This document shows positions 1 to 13,293 of a stretch of DNA of 64,000 nt, piece by piece. Source of the DNA: Nematostella vectensis (taxonomy: Eukaryota > Cnidaria > Anthozoa > Actiniaria > Edwardsiidae); the NCBI RefSeq assembly GCF_932526225.1, contig NC_064038.1, forward strand, positions 12,151,070 to 12,215,069. The letters run 5' to 3'. The notes under the pieces are model-generated. The model did no database searches and was not told the DNA's origin. It saw nothing but the letters and a program-made list of their open reading frames with translations. Position numbers and translations under genes: made by a program. Position 1 is the stretch's first letter. The number at the start of each line of letters is the position of its first letter.

Positions 1-2009
1 CATTCTCCCCTGCTTATAGCTTATCTGCTTAGGGTATCCAACCGGAAGTAATATTGCAAAAGTGAAAAGGTAAACTTTTAGGCCGAAATGGACAAAAATA
101 CCACAATATTCATATTGGTTGTCAGATTTGCTAAAGATGACCCCCGAGGTGTTAACAGGAACTAATGAACTAGGTGTTCACATAGTCATGTTTGGGCTGA
201 AGAAAACAAATGTGCCATATGACTGTCAATTAGTTTAACTAAGACAAAATGAAGATGCAGTAAACAAAGCATAAATATTGAAAATAAAACCTGAGGCTGA
301 AGAAAACAAATGTGCCATATGACTGTCAATTAGTTTAACTAAGACAAAATGAAGATGCAGTAAACAAAGCATAAATATTGAAAATAAAACCTAAAATCGT
401 CAGAAATGTGCAATGAAAGCCCGTTTAGATTTGAAAGGCAATTAAAAAAAACGGTTCAAATTTTAATTTGGATTTTTCGCGCTTATTTTAAAAGGTGTCA
501 TTAAGTACTCATAAGTATTGCGCGCATGTACAAACAACAAACTTCAAAAATTTATAGCCTGCGTAGCGACTATAAAAAAATTATCGCTTCAAAACCTATC
601 CAAACATCGCTTATTTTTCGTTTTGTTTCAAGAAAGGTTGATGAGTAGGTTATGTTATATATAGAGCCACTTTATTTTATGCTTGTCTTTACGGAGCTAC
701 GCACTCACTGAAGAAATGAATAAATTTTGTTCGGCTCGAGCAAGGGCGAGAATACAAGGTTGAGAATTAGTTAATAAAACAAATCACGATTATCATTATC
801 ATTTAAACTTACCTTCCGGATGTGCTCCAAAATATTTATACAACGTATTTCGAAGGTAAAAATGGATGTTTAACTTCGGATGGTGGATGATTTTCGATGA
901 TGAAGGATCGTGCAACCACGGCGCGTCTCGAAAACAGTTCTCCAACTCAAACTGTCTTCAGATAAACTGTTGCCAAGGTAACACTACAAATGATATATAC
1001 CACAGGAGTCCCGTCGAATGAGCGTGCATTATTCCTTCTGTATCTCAATGATGTATTTATCGATTCTTTTATTAATACTTATTTACTTTAACGAATATTT
1101 AAAAGACCTGTCAACTACATTCAGATTATATAATAAAGAGGTATCTCAGAAATTATGAAAAAATATAAAACGTAGAAATCGAGGATCAATGTTTTTACAG
1201 CCTAATAGTGACTGGGTGTTTCCGAAACTTTAAATTAAAGTCCGTATAACCACCTTTAACTAGCAGAAAGAAACATTGATAAGCTTTCAAATTATGAAAA
1301 GGAAATTGAATTTGATTGAGATTTAGGTTTCCTACAGAACTTTGAAAATTGATGGTCATTTTCTTGGCCGCACAAAACGGGGATTGAATCTTAGGGTACT
1401 ATCGTTTTCTGTTTTGGCAAAGAAGTCTAAACAACGCTTTTAAATAATATCGATCAACCACTCCTTTGTTATTGTTTAATACAGTGGTTTATTTGCAAAA
1501 AAAAACTTCAACATAACAATCCACGAATGAAGTCTGATACGTTATTGACGATATTTGATTGAAAATATTTTGGTTACTCGCTTGAACTAGCTGATGGAAA
1601 CTGATGTTTTGTGTGATTCGGCATTAAGTAGGAGTATAAAATGGTGGCGTGATTAGCTCGTAAAAATTCTGAGACGGCAGTCACAAAATAATAACTCGAT
1701 TTTGCATTGCTACCTACACTAAAAAAATTGCATTGCTACCTACACACTACCCAAAGGAAAACGGAAGACATGTGAAGGGAATCATCACAGGTAGCTCGAG
1801 CTCTTTATTTATCTCTATCGAGTAAACATAAACATGAAAAAGAAACAAAAGACTTATCGAAGAAGAAAGTGTTGTTTAGGGCGTTAGCCCTTATTGACAG
1901 CAAAATAGACCATCCCCATTCACAGTAGGGAATGTTAAAAATAACTCCGTTTGCATAGATTCCACCGTGTATAAGAGTGCATCATATATGTTTTCGCAAA
2001 AGTATTTGC
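1..2009. other. Non-coding flank, AT-rich
   Basis: I see no coding exon, RNA gene or transposon ends here. Apart from the 100-bp tandem duplication listed separately and a short repeated phrase (ttgcattgctacctacac) near 1,700-1,745, the sequence looks like ordinary AT-rich intron or intergenic DNA. If the host gene found downstream continues upstream of this window, this stretch would be intronic; the sequence alone does not decide. Confidence 0.5.
195..392. repeat. Two-copy 100-bp tandem duplication
   Basis: The block beginning ggctgaagaaaacaaatg at 195 is repeated from 295 with an exact 100-bp period and almost no differences. The second copy ends near 392, where the sequences diverge. The high identity suggests a recent duplication. 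Confidence 0.9.
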
Positions 2010-2696
2010 ATTTGTATTTGTGTGTGTGGTAATCCCCGTAGCTTAGATAACGCATTTGGTGCGGACCTACGGTTGTACAAGATTAACCGTGTATGTGGTA
2101 CTCTCCGTAGCTTAGATAACGTGTCTGGTGCGGTCCTCGTAACTACGGTTGTACAAGATTATCCGTGTGTGTGGTACTCTCCGTAGCTTAGATAACGTGT
2201 GTGGTGCGGTCCTCGTAACTACGGTTGTACAAGATTATCCGTGTGTGGTACTCTCCGTAGCTTAGATAACGTGTCTGTTGCGGTCCTCACAACTACGGTT
2301 GTACAAGATTATCCGTGTGTCGTACTCTCCATATCTTAGGTAATGTGTCTGGTGCGGTCCTCATAACTACAGTTGTACAAGATTATTCGTGTGTGGTACT
2401 CTCGATAGCTTAGATAACGTGTCTGCTGTCCTCATAAATACGGTTGTACAAGATTATCCGTGTGTATGGTACTCTCCGTAGCTTAGATAACGTGTCTGGT
2501 GCGGTCCTCGTAACTACGGTTGTACAAGATTATCCGTGTGTGTGGTACTCTCCGTAGCTTATAGATAACGTGTCTGGTGCGGTCTTCGTAACTACGGTTG
2601 TACAAGATTATCCGTGTGTGGTACTCTCCGTAGCTTAGGATAACGTGTCAGTTGCGGTCCTCATAACTACAGTTGTACAAAATTATCCGTGTGTGG

Positions 2697-3489
2697 TAAA
2701 CTCAGAAAATCACCTAGTAAGCCCGCCCCGATAAGCTCTCCAATTCCTGTTATCTTCGGACCGAAAACAAAATCCTTCTAACTGACAGGAGCACAAGAGC
2801 TCCCGTAAATGTACGGGAATCGCATCTTATGCGAAAAATAGTACCAAAAAATCGATGTTTTTTCCTAATATTCATAGCTGAATTCATAGATCAATTACTC
2901 ATCTTCAGTTTGCTAAGTTTAGATAATCAATTTGTTGCTTTTTTGCTATCAAAACTCGCCATTTTTAAGTCGTGTCGAGTTGTAGTAAATTTTCATCAGA
3001 GAGGAATAGAAACCCTTCCAATGCTTTTACAGAACCCGGTAAGAAGAGGACCAATCACGGCTAACATCATTTTATGCGATCACTTATCGGCCAATCAGAT
3101 TTCACCTCGATTTGACATGTAGCTGTCACCGTGAGCCTAAAAGATTGTAAACAACTTTGCGAAGTTATTGGAAGTTTTGCTACAACATGAGACTTTATTA
3201 CTTGTTTTTTAGTCTTTTTTTAAAAAAAAAGTGCCTACGCTTAACGTGGTGTTTGGTGTCTCAGCTGTCTAAAAACATCGAGAAATCTAGGATTTCTCAT
3301 TAAAACTCATTCATTATTCAGCCAATCTATTCATAAACTTTGAAAATTATAAATAATTACCTTATCGGGAGCCGGTAAACAACCAGCGTTAAGAAACGCA
3401 TTTCCGCACCCGAAAAAGTATCCCGAAAACTCCCCCGGTAACCTAACGGGTCCGGTAATTACCGGTCCTTTTCAGAAACGACCCCCTTA
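2697..3489. repeat. Embedded ~795-bp segment, copy 1
   Basis: First of five copies of a non-satellite segment placed inside the 76-bp array. It begins with aaactcagaaaatcacctag and ends near cccccttatgtggtcc. Its 3' part contains ccggtaattaccgg, the core of a near-perfect ~20-bp palindrome (gggtccggtaattaccggtcc region at about 3,449-3,469). It is bounded on both sides by satellite units, so it either inserted once and was amplified with the array or is a normal part of a large compound unit. Confidence 0.85.
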
Positions 3490-4057
3490 TGTGGTCCTCG
3501 TAACTACGGTTGTACAAGATTATCCGTGTGTGGTACTCTCCGTAGCTTATAGATAACGTGTCTAGTGTGGTCCTCGTAACTACGGTTGTACAAGATTATC
3601 CGTGTGTCGTACTCTCCATATCTTAGATAATGTGTCTGGTGCGGTCCTCGTAACTACGGTTGTACAAGATTATCCGTGTGTCGTACTCTCCATATCTTAG
3701 ATAATGTGTCTGGTGCGGTCCTCATAAATACGGTTGCACAAGATTATCCGTGTGTGTGGTACTCTCCGTAGCTTAGATAATGTGTCTGGTGCGGTCCTCA
3801 TAACTACAGTTGTACAAGATTATTCGTGTGTGGTACTCTCGATAGCTTAGATAACGTGTCTGCTGTCCTCATAAATACGGTTGTACAAGATTATCCGTGT
3901 GTATGGTACTCTCCGTAGCTTAGATAACGTGTCTGGTGCGGTCCTCGTAACTACGGTTGTACAAGATTATCCGTGTGTGTGGTACTCTCCGTAGCTTAGG
4001 ATAACGTGTCAGTTGCGGTCCTCATTACTACAGTTGTAAAAAATTATCCGTGTGTGG

Positions 4058-4852
4058 TAAACTCAGAAAATCACCTAGTAAGCCCGCCCCGATAAGCTCT
4101 CCAATTCCTGTTATCTTCGGATCGAAAACAAAATCCTTCTAACTGACAGGAGCACAAGAGCTCCCGTAAATGTACGGGAATCGCATCTTATGCGAAAAAT
4201 AGTACCAAAAAATCGATGTTTTTTTCCTAATATTCATAGCTGAATTCATAGATCAATTACTCATCTTCAGTTTGCTAAGTTTAGATAATCAATTTGTTGC
4301 TTTTTTGCTATCAAAACTCGCCATTTTTAAGTCGTGTCGAGTTGTAGTAAATTTTCATCAGAGAGGAATAGAAACCCTTCCAATGCTTTTACAGAACCCG
4401 GTAAGAAGAGGACCAATCACGGCTAACATCATTTTATGCGATCACTTATCGGCCAATCAGATTTCACCTCGATTTGACATGTAGCTGTCACCGTGCGCCT
4501 AAAAGATTGTAAACAACTTTGCGAAGTTATTGGAAGTTTTGCTACAACATGAGACTTTATTACTTGTTTTTTAGTCTTTTTTTTTTAAAAAAGTGCCTAC
4601 GCTTAACGTGATGTTTGGTATCTCAGCTGTCTAAAAACATCGAGAAATCTAGGATTTCTCATTAAAACTCATTCATTATTCAGCCAATCTATTCATAAAC
4701 TTTGAAAATTATAAATAATTACCTTATCGGGAGCCGGTAAACAACCAGCGTTAAGAAACGCATTTCCGCACCCGAAAAAGTATCCCGAAAACTCCCCCGG
4801 TAACCTAACGGGTCCGGTAATTACCGGTCCTTTTCAGAAACGACCCCCTTAT
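4058..4852. repeat. Embedded ~795-bp segment, copy 2
   Basis: Second copy, nearly identical to copy 1. Differences are point changes and the length of a T/A run near 4,570-4,590. Confidence 0.85.
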
Positions 4853-6546
4853 GTGGTCCTCGTAACTACGGTTGTACAAGATTATCCGAGTGGTACTCTC
4901 CGTAGCTTATAGATAACGTGTCTAGTGTGGTCCTCGTAACTACGGTTGTACAAGATTATCCGTGTGTCGTACTCTCCATATCTTAGATAATGTGTCTGGG
5001 TGCGGTCCTCATAAATACGGTTGCACAAGATTATCCGTGTGTGTGGTACTCTCCGTAGCTTAGATAACGTGTCTGGTGCGGTCCTCGTAACTACGGTTGT
5101 ACAAGATTATCCGTGTGTGTGGTACTCTACGTAGCTTAGATAACGTGTCTGGTGCGGTCCTCATAACTACGGTTGTACAAGATTATCCGTGTGTGTGGTA
5201 CTCTCCGTAGCTTAGATAACGTGTCTGGTGTGGTCCTCGTAACTACGGTTGTACAAGATTATCCGTGTGTCGTACTCTCCATATCTTAGATAATGTGTCT
5301 GGTGCGGTCCTCGTAACTACGGTTGTACAAGATTATCCGTGTGTGTGGTACTCTCCGTAGCTTAGATAACGTGTCTGGTGCGGTCCTCATAACTACGGTT
5401 GTACAAGATTATCCGTGTGTCGTACTCTCCATATCTTAGATAATGTGTCTGGTGCGGTCCTCGTAACTACGGTTGTACAAGATTATCCGTGTGTGTGGTA
5501 CTCTCCGTAGCTTAGATAACGTGTCTGGTGTGGTCCTCATAACTACGGTTGTACAAGATTATCCGTGTGTGTGGTACTCTCCGTAGCATAGATAACGTGT
5601 CTGTTGCGGTCCTCACAACTACGGTTGTACAAGATTATCCGTGTGTCGTACTCTCCATATCTTAGATAACGTGTCTGGTGTGGTCCTCGTAACTACGGTT
5701 GTACAAGATTATCCGTGTGTGGTACTCTTGATAGCTTAGATAACGTGTCTCAGAGTGCGGTCCTCATAAATACGGTTGTACAAGATTATCCGTGTGTATG
5801 GTACTCTCCGTAGCTTAGATTACGTGTCTGCGGTCCTCGTAACTACGGTTGTACAAGATTATCCGTGTGTGTGGTACTCTCCGTAGCTTAGGTAACGTGT
5901 CTGGTGCGGTCCTCGTAACTACGGTTGTACAAGATTATCCGTGTGTGTGGTACTCTCCGTAGCTTAGATAACGTGTGTGGTGCGTTCCTCGTAACTACGG
6001 TTGTACAAGATTATCCGTGTGTCGTACTCTCCATATCTTAGATAATGTGTCTGGTGCGGTCCTCGTAACTACGGTTGTACAAGATTATCCGTGTGTCGTA
6101 CTCTCCATATCTTAGATAATGTGTCTGGTGCGGTCCTCACAACTACGGTTGTACAAGATTATCCGTGTGTCGTACTCTCCATATCTTAGATAATGTGTCT
6201 GGTGCGGTCCTCATAACTACAGTTGTACAAGATTATTCGTGTGTGGTACTCTCGATAGCTTAGATAACGTGTCTGCTGTCCTCATAAATACGGTTGTACA
6301 AGATTATCCGTGTGTATGGTACTCTCCGTAGCTTAGATAACGTGTCTGGTGCGGTCCTCGTAACTACGGTTGTACAAGATTATCCGTGTGTGTGGTACTC
6401 TCCGTAGCTTATAGATAACGTGTCTGGTGCGGTCTTCGTAACTACGGTTGTACAAGATTATCCGTGTGTGGTACTCTCCGTAGCTTAGGATAACGTGTCA
6501 GTTGCGGTCCTCATAACTACAGTTGTACAAAATTATCCGTGTGTGG

Positions 6547-7350
6547 TAAACTCAGAAAATCACCTAGTAAGCCCGCCCCGATAAGCTCTCCAATTCCTGT
6601 TATCTTCGGACCGAAAACAAAATCCTTCTAACTGACAGGAGCACACAAATGTACACAAATGTACGGGAACCGCATCTTATGCGAAAAATAGTACCAAAAA
6701 ATCGATGTTTTTTCCTAATATTCATAGCTGAATTCATAGATCAATTAATCAATTACTCATCTTCAGTTTGCTAAGTTTAGATAATCAGTTTGTTGCTTTT
6801 TTGTTATCAAATCTCGCCATTTTCAAGTCGTGTTGGGTTGTAGGAAATTTTCATCAGAGAGGAATAGAAACCCTTCCAATGCTTTTACAGAACCCGGTAA
6901 GAAGGGGACCAATCACGGCTAACATCATTTTATGCGATCACTTTTTGGCCAATCAGATTTCACCCCGATTTGACATGTAGCTGTCACCGTGCGCCTAAAA
7001 GATTGTAAACAACTTTGCGAAGTTATTGGAAGTTTTGCTACAACATGAGACTTTATTACTTGTTTTTTAGTCTTTTTTTTTTTTTTAAAGTGCCTACGCT
7101 TAACGTGATGTTTGGTATCTCAGCTGTCTAAAAACATCGAGAAATCTAGGATTTCTCATTAAAACTCATTCATTATTCAGCCAATCTATTCATAAACTTT
7201 GAAAATTATAAATAATTACCTTATCGGGAGCCGGTAAACAACCAGCGTTAAGAAACGCATTTCCGCACCCGAAAAAGTATCCCGAAAACTCTCCCGGTAA
7301 CCTAACGGGTCCGGTAATTACCGGTCCTTTTCAGAAACGACCCCCCTTAT
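6547..7350. repeat. Embedded ~795-bp segment, copy 3
   Basis: Third copy. It differs from copies 1 and 2 by a short local rearrangement around 6,640-6,660, an extra atcaatta at about 6,740-6,750 and scattered substitutions, making it the most diverged copy. Confidence 0.85.
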
Positions 7351-7697
7351 GTGGTCCCCATAACTACGTTTGTACAAGATTATCCGTGTGTGTGGTACTC
7401 TCCGTAGCTTAGATAACGTGTGTGGTGCGGTCCTCATAAGTACGGTTGTACAAGATTATCCGTGTGTGTGGTACTCTCCGTAGCTTAGATAATGCATTTG
7501 GTGCGGTCCCCATAACTACGGTTGTACAAGATTATGTGTGTGTGTTTTATTCTCCGTAGCTTAGATAACGTGTGTGGTGCGGTCCTCGTAACTACGGTTG
7601 TACAAGATTATCCGTGTGTGTGGTACTCTCCGTAGCTTAGATAACGTGTGTGGTGCGTTCCTCGTAACTACGGTTGTACAAGATAATCCGTGTGTGG

Positions 7698-8492
7698 TAA
7701 ACTCAGAAAATCACCTAGTAAGCCCGCCCCGAAAAGCTCTCCAATTCCTGTTATCTTCGGACCGAAAACAAAATCCTGCTAACTGACAGGAGCACAAGAG
7801 CTCCCGTAAATGTACGGGAATCGCATCTTATGCGAAAAATGGTACCAAAAAATCGATGTTTTTTCCTAATATTTATAGCTGAATTCATAGATCAATTACT
7901 CATCTTCAGTTTGCTAAGTTTAGATAATCAATATGTTGCTTTTTTTGCTATCAAATCTCGCCATTTTCAAGTCGTGTCGAGTTGTAGTAAATTTTCATCA
8001 TAGAGGAATAGAAACCCTTCCAATGCTTTTACAGAACACGTTAAGAAGAGGACCAATCACGGCTAACATCATTTTATGCGATCACTTATCGGCCAATCAG
8101 GTTTCACCTCGATTTGACATGTAGCTGTCACCGTGCGCCTAAAAGATTGTAAACAACTTTGCGAAGTTATTGGAAGTTTTGCTACAACATGAGGCTTTAT
8201 TACTTGTTTTTTAGTCTTCTTTTTAAAAAAAGTGCCTACGCTTAACGCGATGTTTGGTGTCTCAGCTGTCTAAAAACATCGAGAAATCTAGGGTTTCTCA
8301 TTAAAACTCATTCATTATTCAGCCAATCTATTCATAAACTTTGAAAATTATAAATAATAACCTTATCGGGAGCCGGTAAACAACCAGCGTTAAGAAACGC
8401 ATTTCCGCACCCGAAAAAGTATCCCGAAAACTCTCCCGGTAACCTAACGGGTCCGGTAATTACCGGTCCTTTTCAGAAACGACCCCCCTTAT
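7698..8492. repeat. Embedded ~795-bp segment, copy 4
   Basis: Fourth copy. Together with its preceding satellite units it is repeated almost unchanged 1,142 bp further on as copy 5. Confidence 0.85.
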
Positions 8493-8839
8493 GTGGTCCC
8501 CATAACTACGTTTGTACAAGATTATCCGTGTGTGTGGTACTCTCCGTAGCTTAGATAACGTGTGTGGTGCGGTCCTCATAAGTACGGTTGTACAAGATTA
8601 TCCGTGTGTGTGGTACTCTCCGTAGCTTAGATAATGCATTTGGTGCGGTCCCCATAACTACGGTTGTACAAGATTATGTGTGTGTGTTTTATTCTCCGTA
8701 GCTTAGATAACGTGTGTGGTGCGGTCCTCGTAACTACGGTTGTACAAGATTATCCGTGTGTGTGGTACTCTCCGTAGCTTAGATAACGTGTGTGGTGCGT
8801 TCCTCGTAACTACGGTTGTACAAGATAATCCGTGTGTGG

Positions 8840-9634
8840 TAAACTCAGAAAATCACCTAGTAAGCCCGCCCCGAAAAGCTCTCCAATTCCTGTTATCTTC
8901 GGACCGAAAACAAAATCCTGCTAACTGACAGGAGCACAAGAGCTCCCGTAAATGTACGGGAATCGCATCTTATGCGAAAAATGGTACCAAAAAATCGATG
9001 TTTTTTCCTAATATTTATAGCTGAATTCATAGATCAATTACTCATCTTCAGTTTGCTAAGTTTAGATAATCAATATGTTGCTTTTTTTGCTATCAAATCT
9101 CGCCATTTTCAAGTCGTGTCGAGTTGTAGTAAATTTTCATCATAGAGGAATAGAAACCCTTCCAATGCTTTTACAGAACACGTTAAGAAGAGGACCAATC
9201 ACGGCTAACATCATTTTATGCGATCACTTATCGGCCAATCAGGTTTCACCTCGATTTGACATGTAGCTGTCACCGTGCGCCTAAAAGATTGTAAACAACT
9301 TTGCGAAGTTATTGGAAGTTTTGCTACAACATGAGGCTTTATTACTTGTTTTTTAGTCTTCTTTTTAAAAAAAGTGCCTACGCTTAACGCGATGTTTGGT
9401 GTCTCAGCTGTCTAAAAACATCGAGAAATCTAGGATTTCTCATTAAAACTCATTCATTATTCAGCCAATCTATTCATAAACTTTGAAAATTATAAATAAT
9501 AACCTTATCGGGAGCCGGTAAACAACCAGCGTTAAGAAACGCATTTCCGCACCCGAAAAAGTATCCCGAAAACTCCCCCGGTAACCTAACGGGTCCGGTA
9601 ATTACCGGTCCTTTTCAGAAACGACATCCTTATG
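8840..9634. repeat. Embedded ~795-bp segment, copy 5
   Basis: Fifth copy, almost identical to copy 4 at an offset of 1,142 bp. Differences are confined to a few positions, for example in the final cytosine-rich stretch near 9,575-9,630. Confidence 0.85.
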
Positions 9635-9899
9635 TGGTCCCCATAACTACGGTTGTACAGGATTATCCATGTTGTGGTACTCTCCGTAGCTTGGATAACG
9701 TGTCTGGTGCGTTCCTCGTAACTACGACTGTGCAAGATTATCCGTGTGTGTGGTACTCTCCGTAGCTTAGAAAACGTGTGGTGCAGTCCTCATAGCTACG
9801 GTTGTACAAGATTATCCGTGTGTGTGGTACTCTCCGTAGCTTAGATAACGTGTCTGGTGTGGTCCTCGTAACTACGGTTGTACAAGATTATCCGTGTGT

Positions 9900-12280
9900 G
9901 TGGTACTCTCCATAGCTTAGGATAACCTGTCAGTTGCGGTCCTCATAACTACAGTTGTACAAGATTATCCGTGTGTGGTACCCTCCATATCTTAGATAAT
10001 GTGTCTGGTGCGGTCCTCGTAACTACGGTTGTACAAGATTATCCGTGTGTGGTACTCACAGTAGCTTAGATAACGTGTCTGGTGCGGTCCTCATAAATAC
10101 GGTTGTACAAGATTATCCGTGTGTGTGGTACTCTCCGTAGCTTAGATAACGTGTGGTGCGGTCCTCATAGCTACGGTTGTACAAGATTATCCGTGTGTGT
10201 GGTACTCTCCGTAGCTTAGATAACGTCTGATATGCGGTCCTCGTAACTACGGTTGTACAAGATTATCCGTGTGTGGTACTCTCCATAGCTTAGATAACGT
10301 GTCTGGTGCGGTCCTCGTGACTCTTTCCATAGTTTTAGATTGCGTCTGGTGCGGTCCTCATAACTACGGTTGTATTAGATCTTGTAGATTATCTGTGTGT
10401 CGTACTCTCCGTAGCTTAGGTAACGTGTCTAGTGTGGTCCTCATAACTACGGTTGTACAAGATTATCCGTGTGTCGTACTCTCCGTAGCTTAGATTACGT
10501 GTCTGCGGTCCTCGTAAGTACGGTTGTACAAGATTATCCGTGTGTGTGGTACTCTCCGTAGCTTAGATAACGTGTCTGGTGTGGTCCTCGTAACTACGGT
10601 TGTACAAGATTATCCGTGTGTGTGGTACTCTCCGTAGCTTAGATAACGTGTCTGGTGTGGTCCTCGTAACTACGGTTGTACAAGATTATCCGTGTGTGTG
10701 GTACTCTCCGTAGCTTAGATAACGTGTCTGGTGTGGTCCTCGTAACTACGGTTGTACAAGATTATCCGTGTGTGTGGTACTCTCCGTAGCTTAGATAACG
10801 TGCCTGGTGTGGTCCTCGTAACTACGGTTGTACAAGATTATCCGTGTGTGTGGTACTCTCCGTAGCTTAGATAACGTGTCTGGTGTGGTCCTCGTAACTA
10901 CGGTTGTACAAGATTATCCGTGTGTGTGGTACTCTCCGTAGCTTAGATAACGTGTGGTGCGGTCCTCATAACTACGGTTGTAAAAGTGTATCTGTGTGTG
11001 TGGTACTCTCCATAGCTTAGGATAACCTGTCAGTTGCGGTCCTCATAACTACAGTTGTACAAGATTATCCGTGTGTGGTACCCTCCATATCTTAGATGTG
11101 TCTGGTGCGGTCCTCGTAACTACGGTTGTACAAGATTATCCGTGTGTGGTACTCACAGTAGCTTAGATAACGTGTCTGGTGCGGTCCTCATAAATACGGT
11201 TGTACAAGATTATCCGTGTGTGTGGTACTCTCCGTAGCTTAGATAACGTGTGGTGCGGTCCTCATAGCTACGGTTGTACAAGATTATCCGTGTGTGTGGT
11301 ACTCTCCGTAGCTTAGATAACGTCTGATATGCGGTCCTCGTAACTACGGTTGTACAAGATTATCCGTGTGTGGTACTCTCCATAGCTTAGATAACGTGTC
11401 TGGTGCGGTCCTCGTGACTCTTTCCATAGTTTTAGATTGCGTCTGGTGCGGTCCTCATAACTACGGTTGTATTAGATCTTGTAGATTATCTGTGTGTCGT
11501 ACTCTCCGTAGCTTAGGTAACGTGTCTGGTGTTGTCCTCATAACTACGGTTGTACAAGATTATCCGTGTGTGGTACTCTCCATAGCTTAGATAACGTGTC
11601 TGGTGCGGTCCTCGTGACTCTTTCCATAGTTTTAGATTGCGTCTGGTGCGGTCCTCATAACTACGGTTGTAAAAGTGTATCTGTGTGTGTGGTACTCTCC
11701 ATAGCTTAGGATAACCTGTCAGTTGCGGTCCTCATAACTACAGTTGTACAAGATTATCCGTGTGTGGTACCCTCCATATCTTAGATGTGTCTGGTGCGGT
11801 CCTCGTAACTACGGTTGTACAAGATTATCCGTGTGTGGTACTCACAGTAGCTTAGATAACGTGTCTGGTGCGGTCCTCATAAATACGGTTGTACAAGATT
11901 ATCCGTGTGTGTGGTACTCTCCGTAGCTTAGATAACGTGTGGTGCGGTCCTCATAGCTACGGTTGTACAAGATTATCCGTGTGTGTGGTACTCTCCGTAG
12001 CTTAGATAACGTCTGATATGCGGTCCTCGTAACTACGGTTGTACAAGATTATCCGTGTGTGGTACTCTCCATAGCTTAGATAACGTGTCTGGTGCGGTCC
12101 TCGTGACTCTTTCCATAGTTTTAGATTGCGTCTGGTGCGGTCCTCATAACTACGGTTGTATTAGATCTTGTAGATTATCTGTGTGTCGTACTCTCCGTAG
12201 CTTAGGTAACGTGTCTGGTGTTGTCCTCATAACTACGGTTGTACAAGATTATCCGTGTGTGTGGTACTCTCCGTAGCTTA
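9900..12280. repeat. Higher-order 76-mer repeat (1,097- and 689-bp periods)
   Basis: A run of variant units recurs as a block. It includes units with ccatagcttaggataacctg, a unit with tccatatcttagat and an aberrant unit with ctttccatagttttagattg. The block recurs at offsets of 1,097 bp (about 10,269 to 11,366) and 689 bp (11,366 to 12,055, and 11,055 to 11,744). This is typical of array growth by unequal exchange of multi-unit blocks. Confidence 0.8.
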
Positions 12281-13013
12281 GATAACGTGTCTGGTGTGGT
12301 CCTCGTAACTACGGTTGTACAAGATTATCCGTGTGTGTGGTACTCTCCGTAGCTTAGATAACGTGTCTGGTGTGGTCCTAGTAACTACGGTTGTACAAGA
12401 TTATCCGTGTGTGTGGTACTCTCCGTAGCTTAGATAACGTGTCTGGTGTGGTCCTCGTAACTACGGTTGTACAAGATTATCCGTGTGTGGTACTCTCCGT
12501 AGCTTAGATAACGTGTCTGGTGTGGTCCTCGTAACTACGGTTGTACAAGATTATCCGTGTGTGTGGTACTCTCCGTAGCTTAGATAACGTGTCTGGTGTG
12601 GTCCTCGTAACTACGGTTGTACAAGATTATCCGTGTGTGGTACTCTCCGTAGCTTAGATAACGTGTCTGCGGTCCTCATAAATACGGTTGTACAAGATTA
12701 TCCGTGTGTGTGGTACTCTCCGTAGCTTAGGTAACGTGTCTAGTGTGGTCCTCGTAACTACGGTTGTACAAGATTATCCGTGTGTGGTACTCTCCGTAGC
12801 TTAGATAACGTGTCTGGTGTGGTCCTCGTAACTACGGTTGTACAAGATTATCCGTGTGTGTGGTACTCTCCGTAACTTAGATAACGTGTCTGGTGTGGTC
12901 CTCATTTTACTGTTGTACAAGATTATCCGTGTGTGGTACTCTCCGTTATTCGCATTTTCCTACATTCAGTAGAAATTTGACGAGTTTCATGGTATTTTTT
13001 AATAGTAAAACAT

Positions 13014-13293
13014 AATTTTGAAAAAGGTTGTATATACATATTTTTTTGTTTTTTATCAGGAATGGCTTCCATTAGGTTAAAGGAGGTACTATCATGTGTT
13101 CAAGAAAATTGAAGCAAATACAGCAAAATGGGCGTTTTTTATTCTCTTCATGGACTAATTTTGAAAAAGGTTGTATATACATATTTTTTTGTTTTTTATC
13201 AGGAATGGCTTCCATTAGGTTTTAAAGGAGGTACTATCATGTGTTCAAGAAAATTGAAGCAAATACAGCAAAATGGGTGTTTTTTATTCTCTT
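13014..13293. repeat. Two-copy ~137-bp tandem duplication
   Basis: The segment from aattttgaaaaaggttg at 13,014 recurs from 13,157 with a 143-bp period and a few differences, such as two extra T in the second copy. The open frame across it is a by-product of the duplication. Confidence 0.85.

Larger units (their letters stand above)
7351..9634. repeat. Tandem 1,142-bp duplication (satellite plus segment)
   Basis: Positions 7,351-8,492 and 8,493-9,634 are tandem copies of one compound block: about five 76-bp units followed by one ~795-bp segment. The copies are nearly identical, indicating a very recent duplication or an assembly artefact. Confidence 0.85.
2010..12950. repeat. Satellite array of ~76-bp units
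   Basis: A unit of about 71-76 bp is repeated head to tail. It contains the landmarks ggtactctccgtagcttag, ataacgtgtctggtg, ggtcctcgtaactacgg and ttgtacaagattatccgtg. Length variants differ mainly in the number of GT dinucleotides before ggtactctcc. After removing the five embedded ~795-bp segments, roughly 90-100 units remain. Short open frames inside carry the same translated phrase again and again and are products of the repeat, not genes. The array may be an intronic or intergenic expansion; no centromeric or telomeric role can be read from the sequence. Confidence 0.95.

Noticed and set aside
2010-12950. CRISPR array or protein-coding repeats in the satellite
   Set aside because: Units are contiguous without unique spacers, and the genome is eukaryotic. 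The short frames merely translate the repeat.
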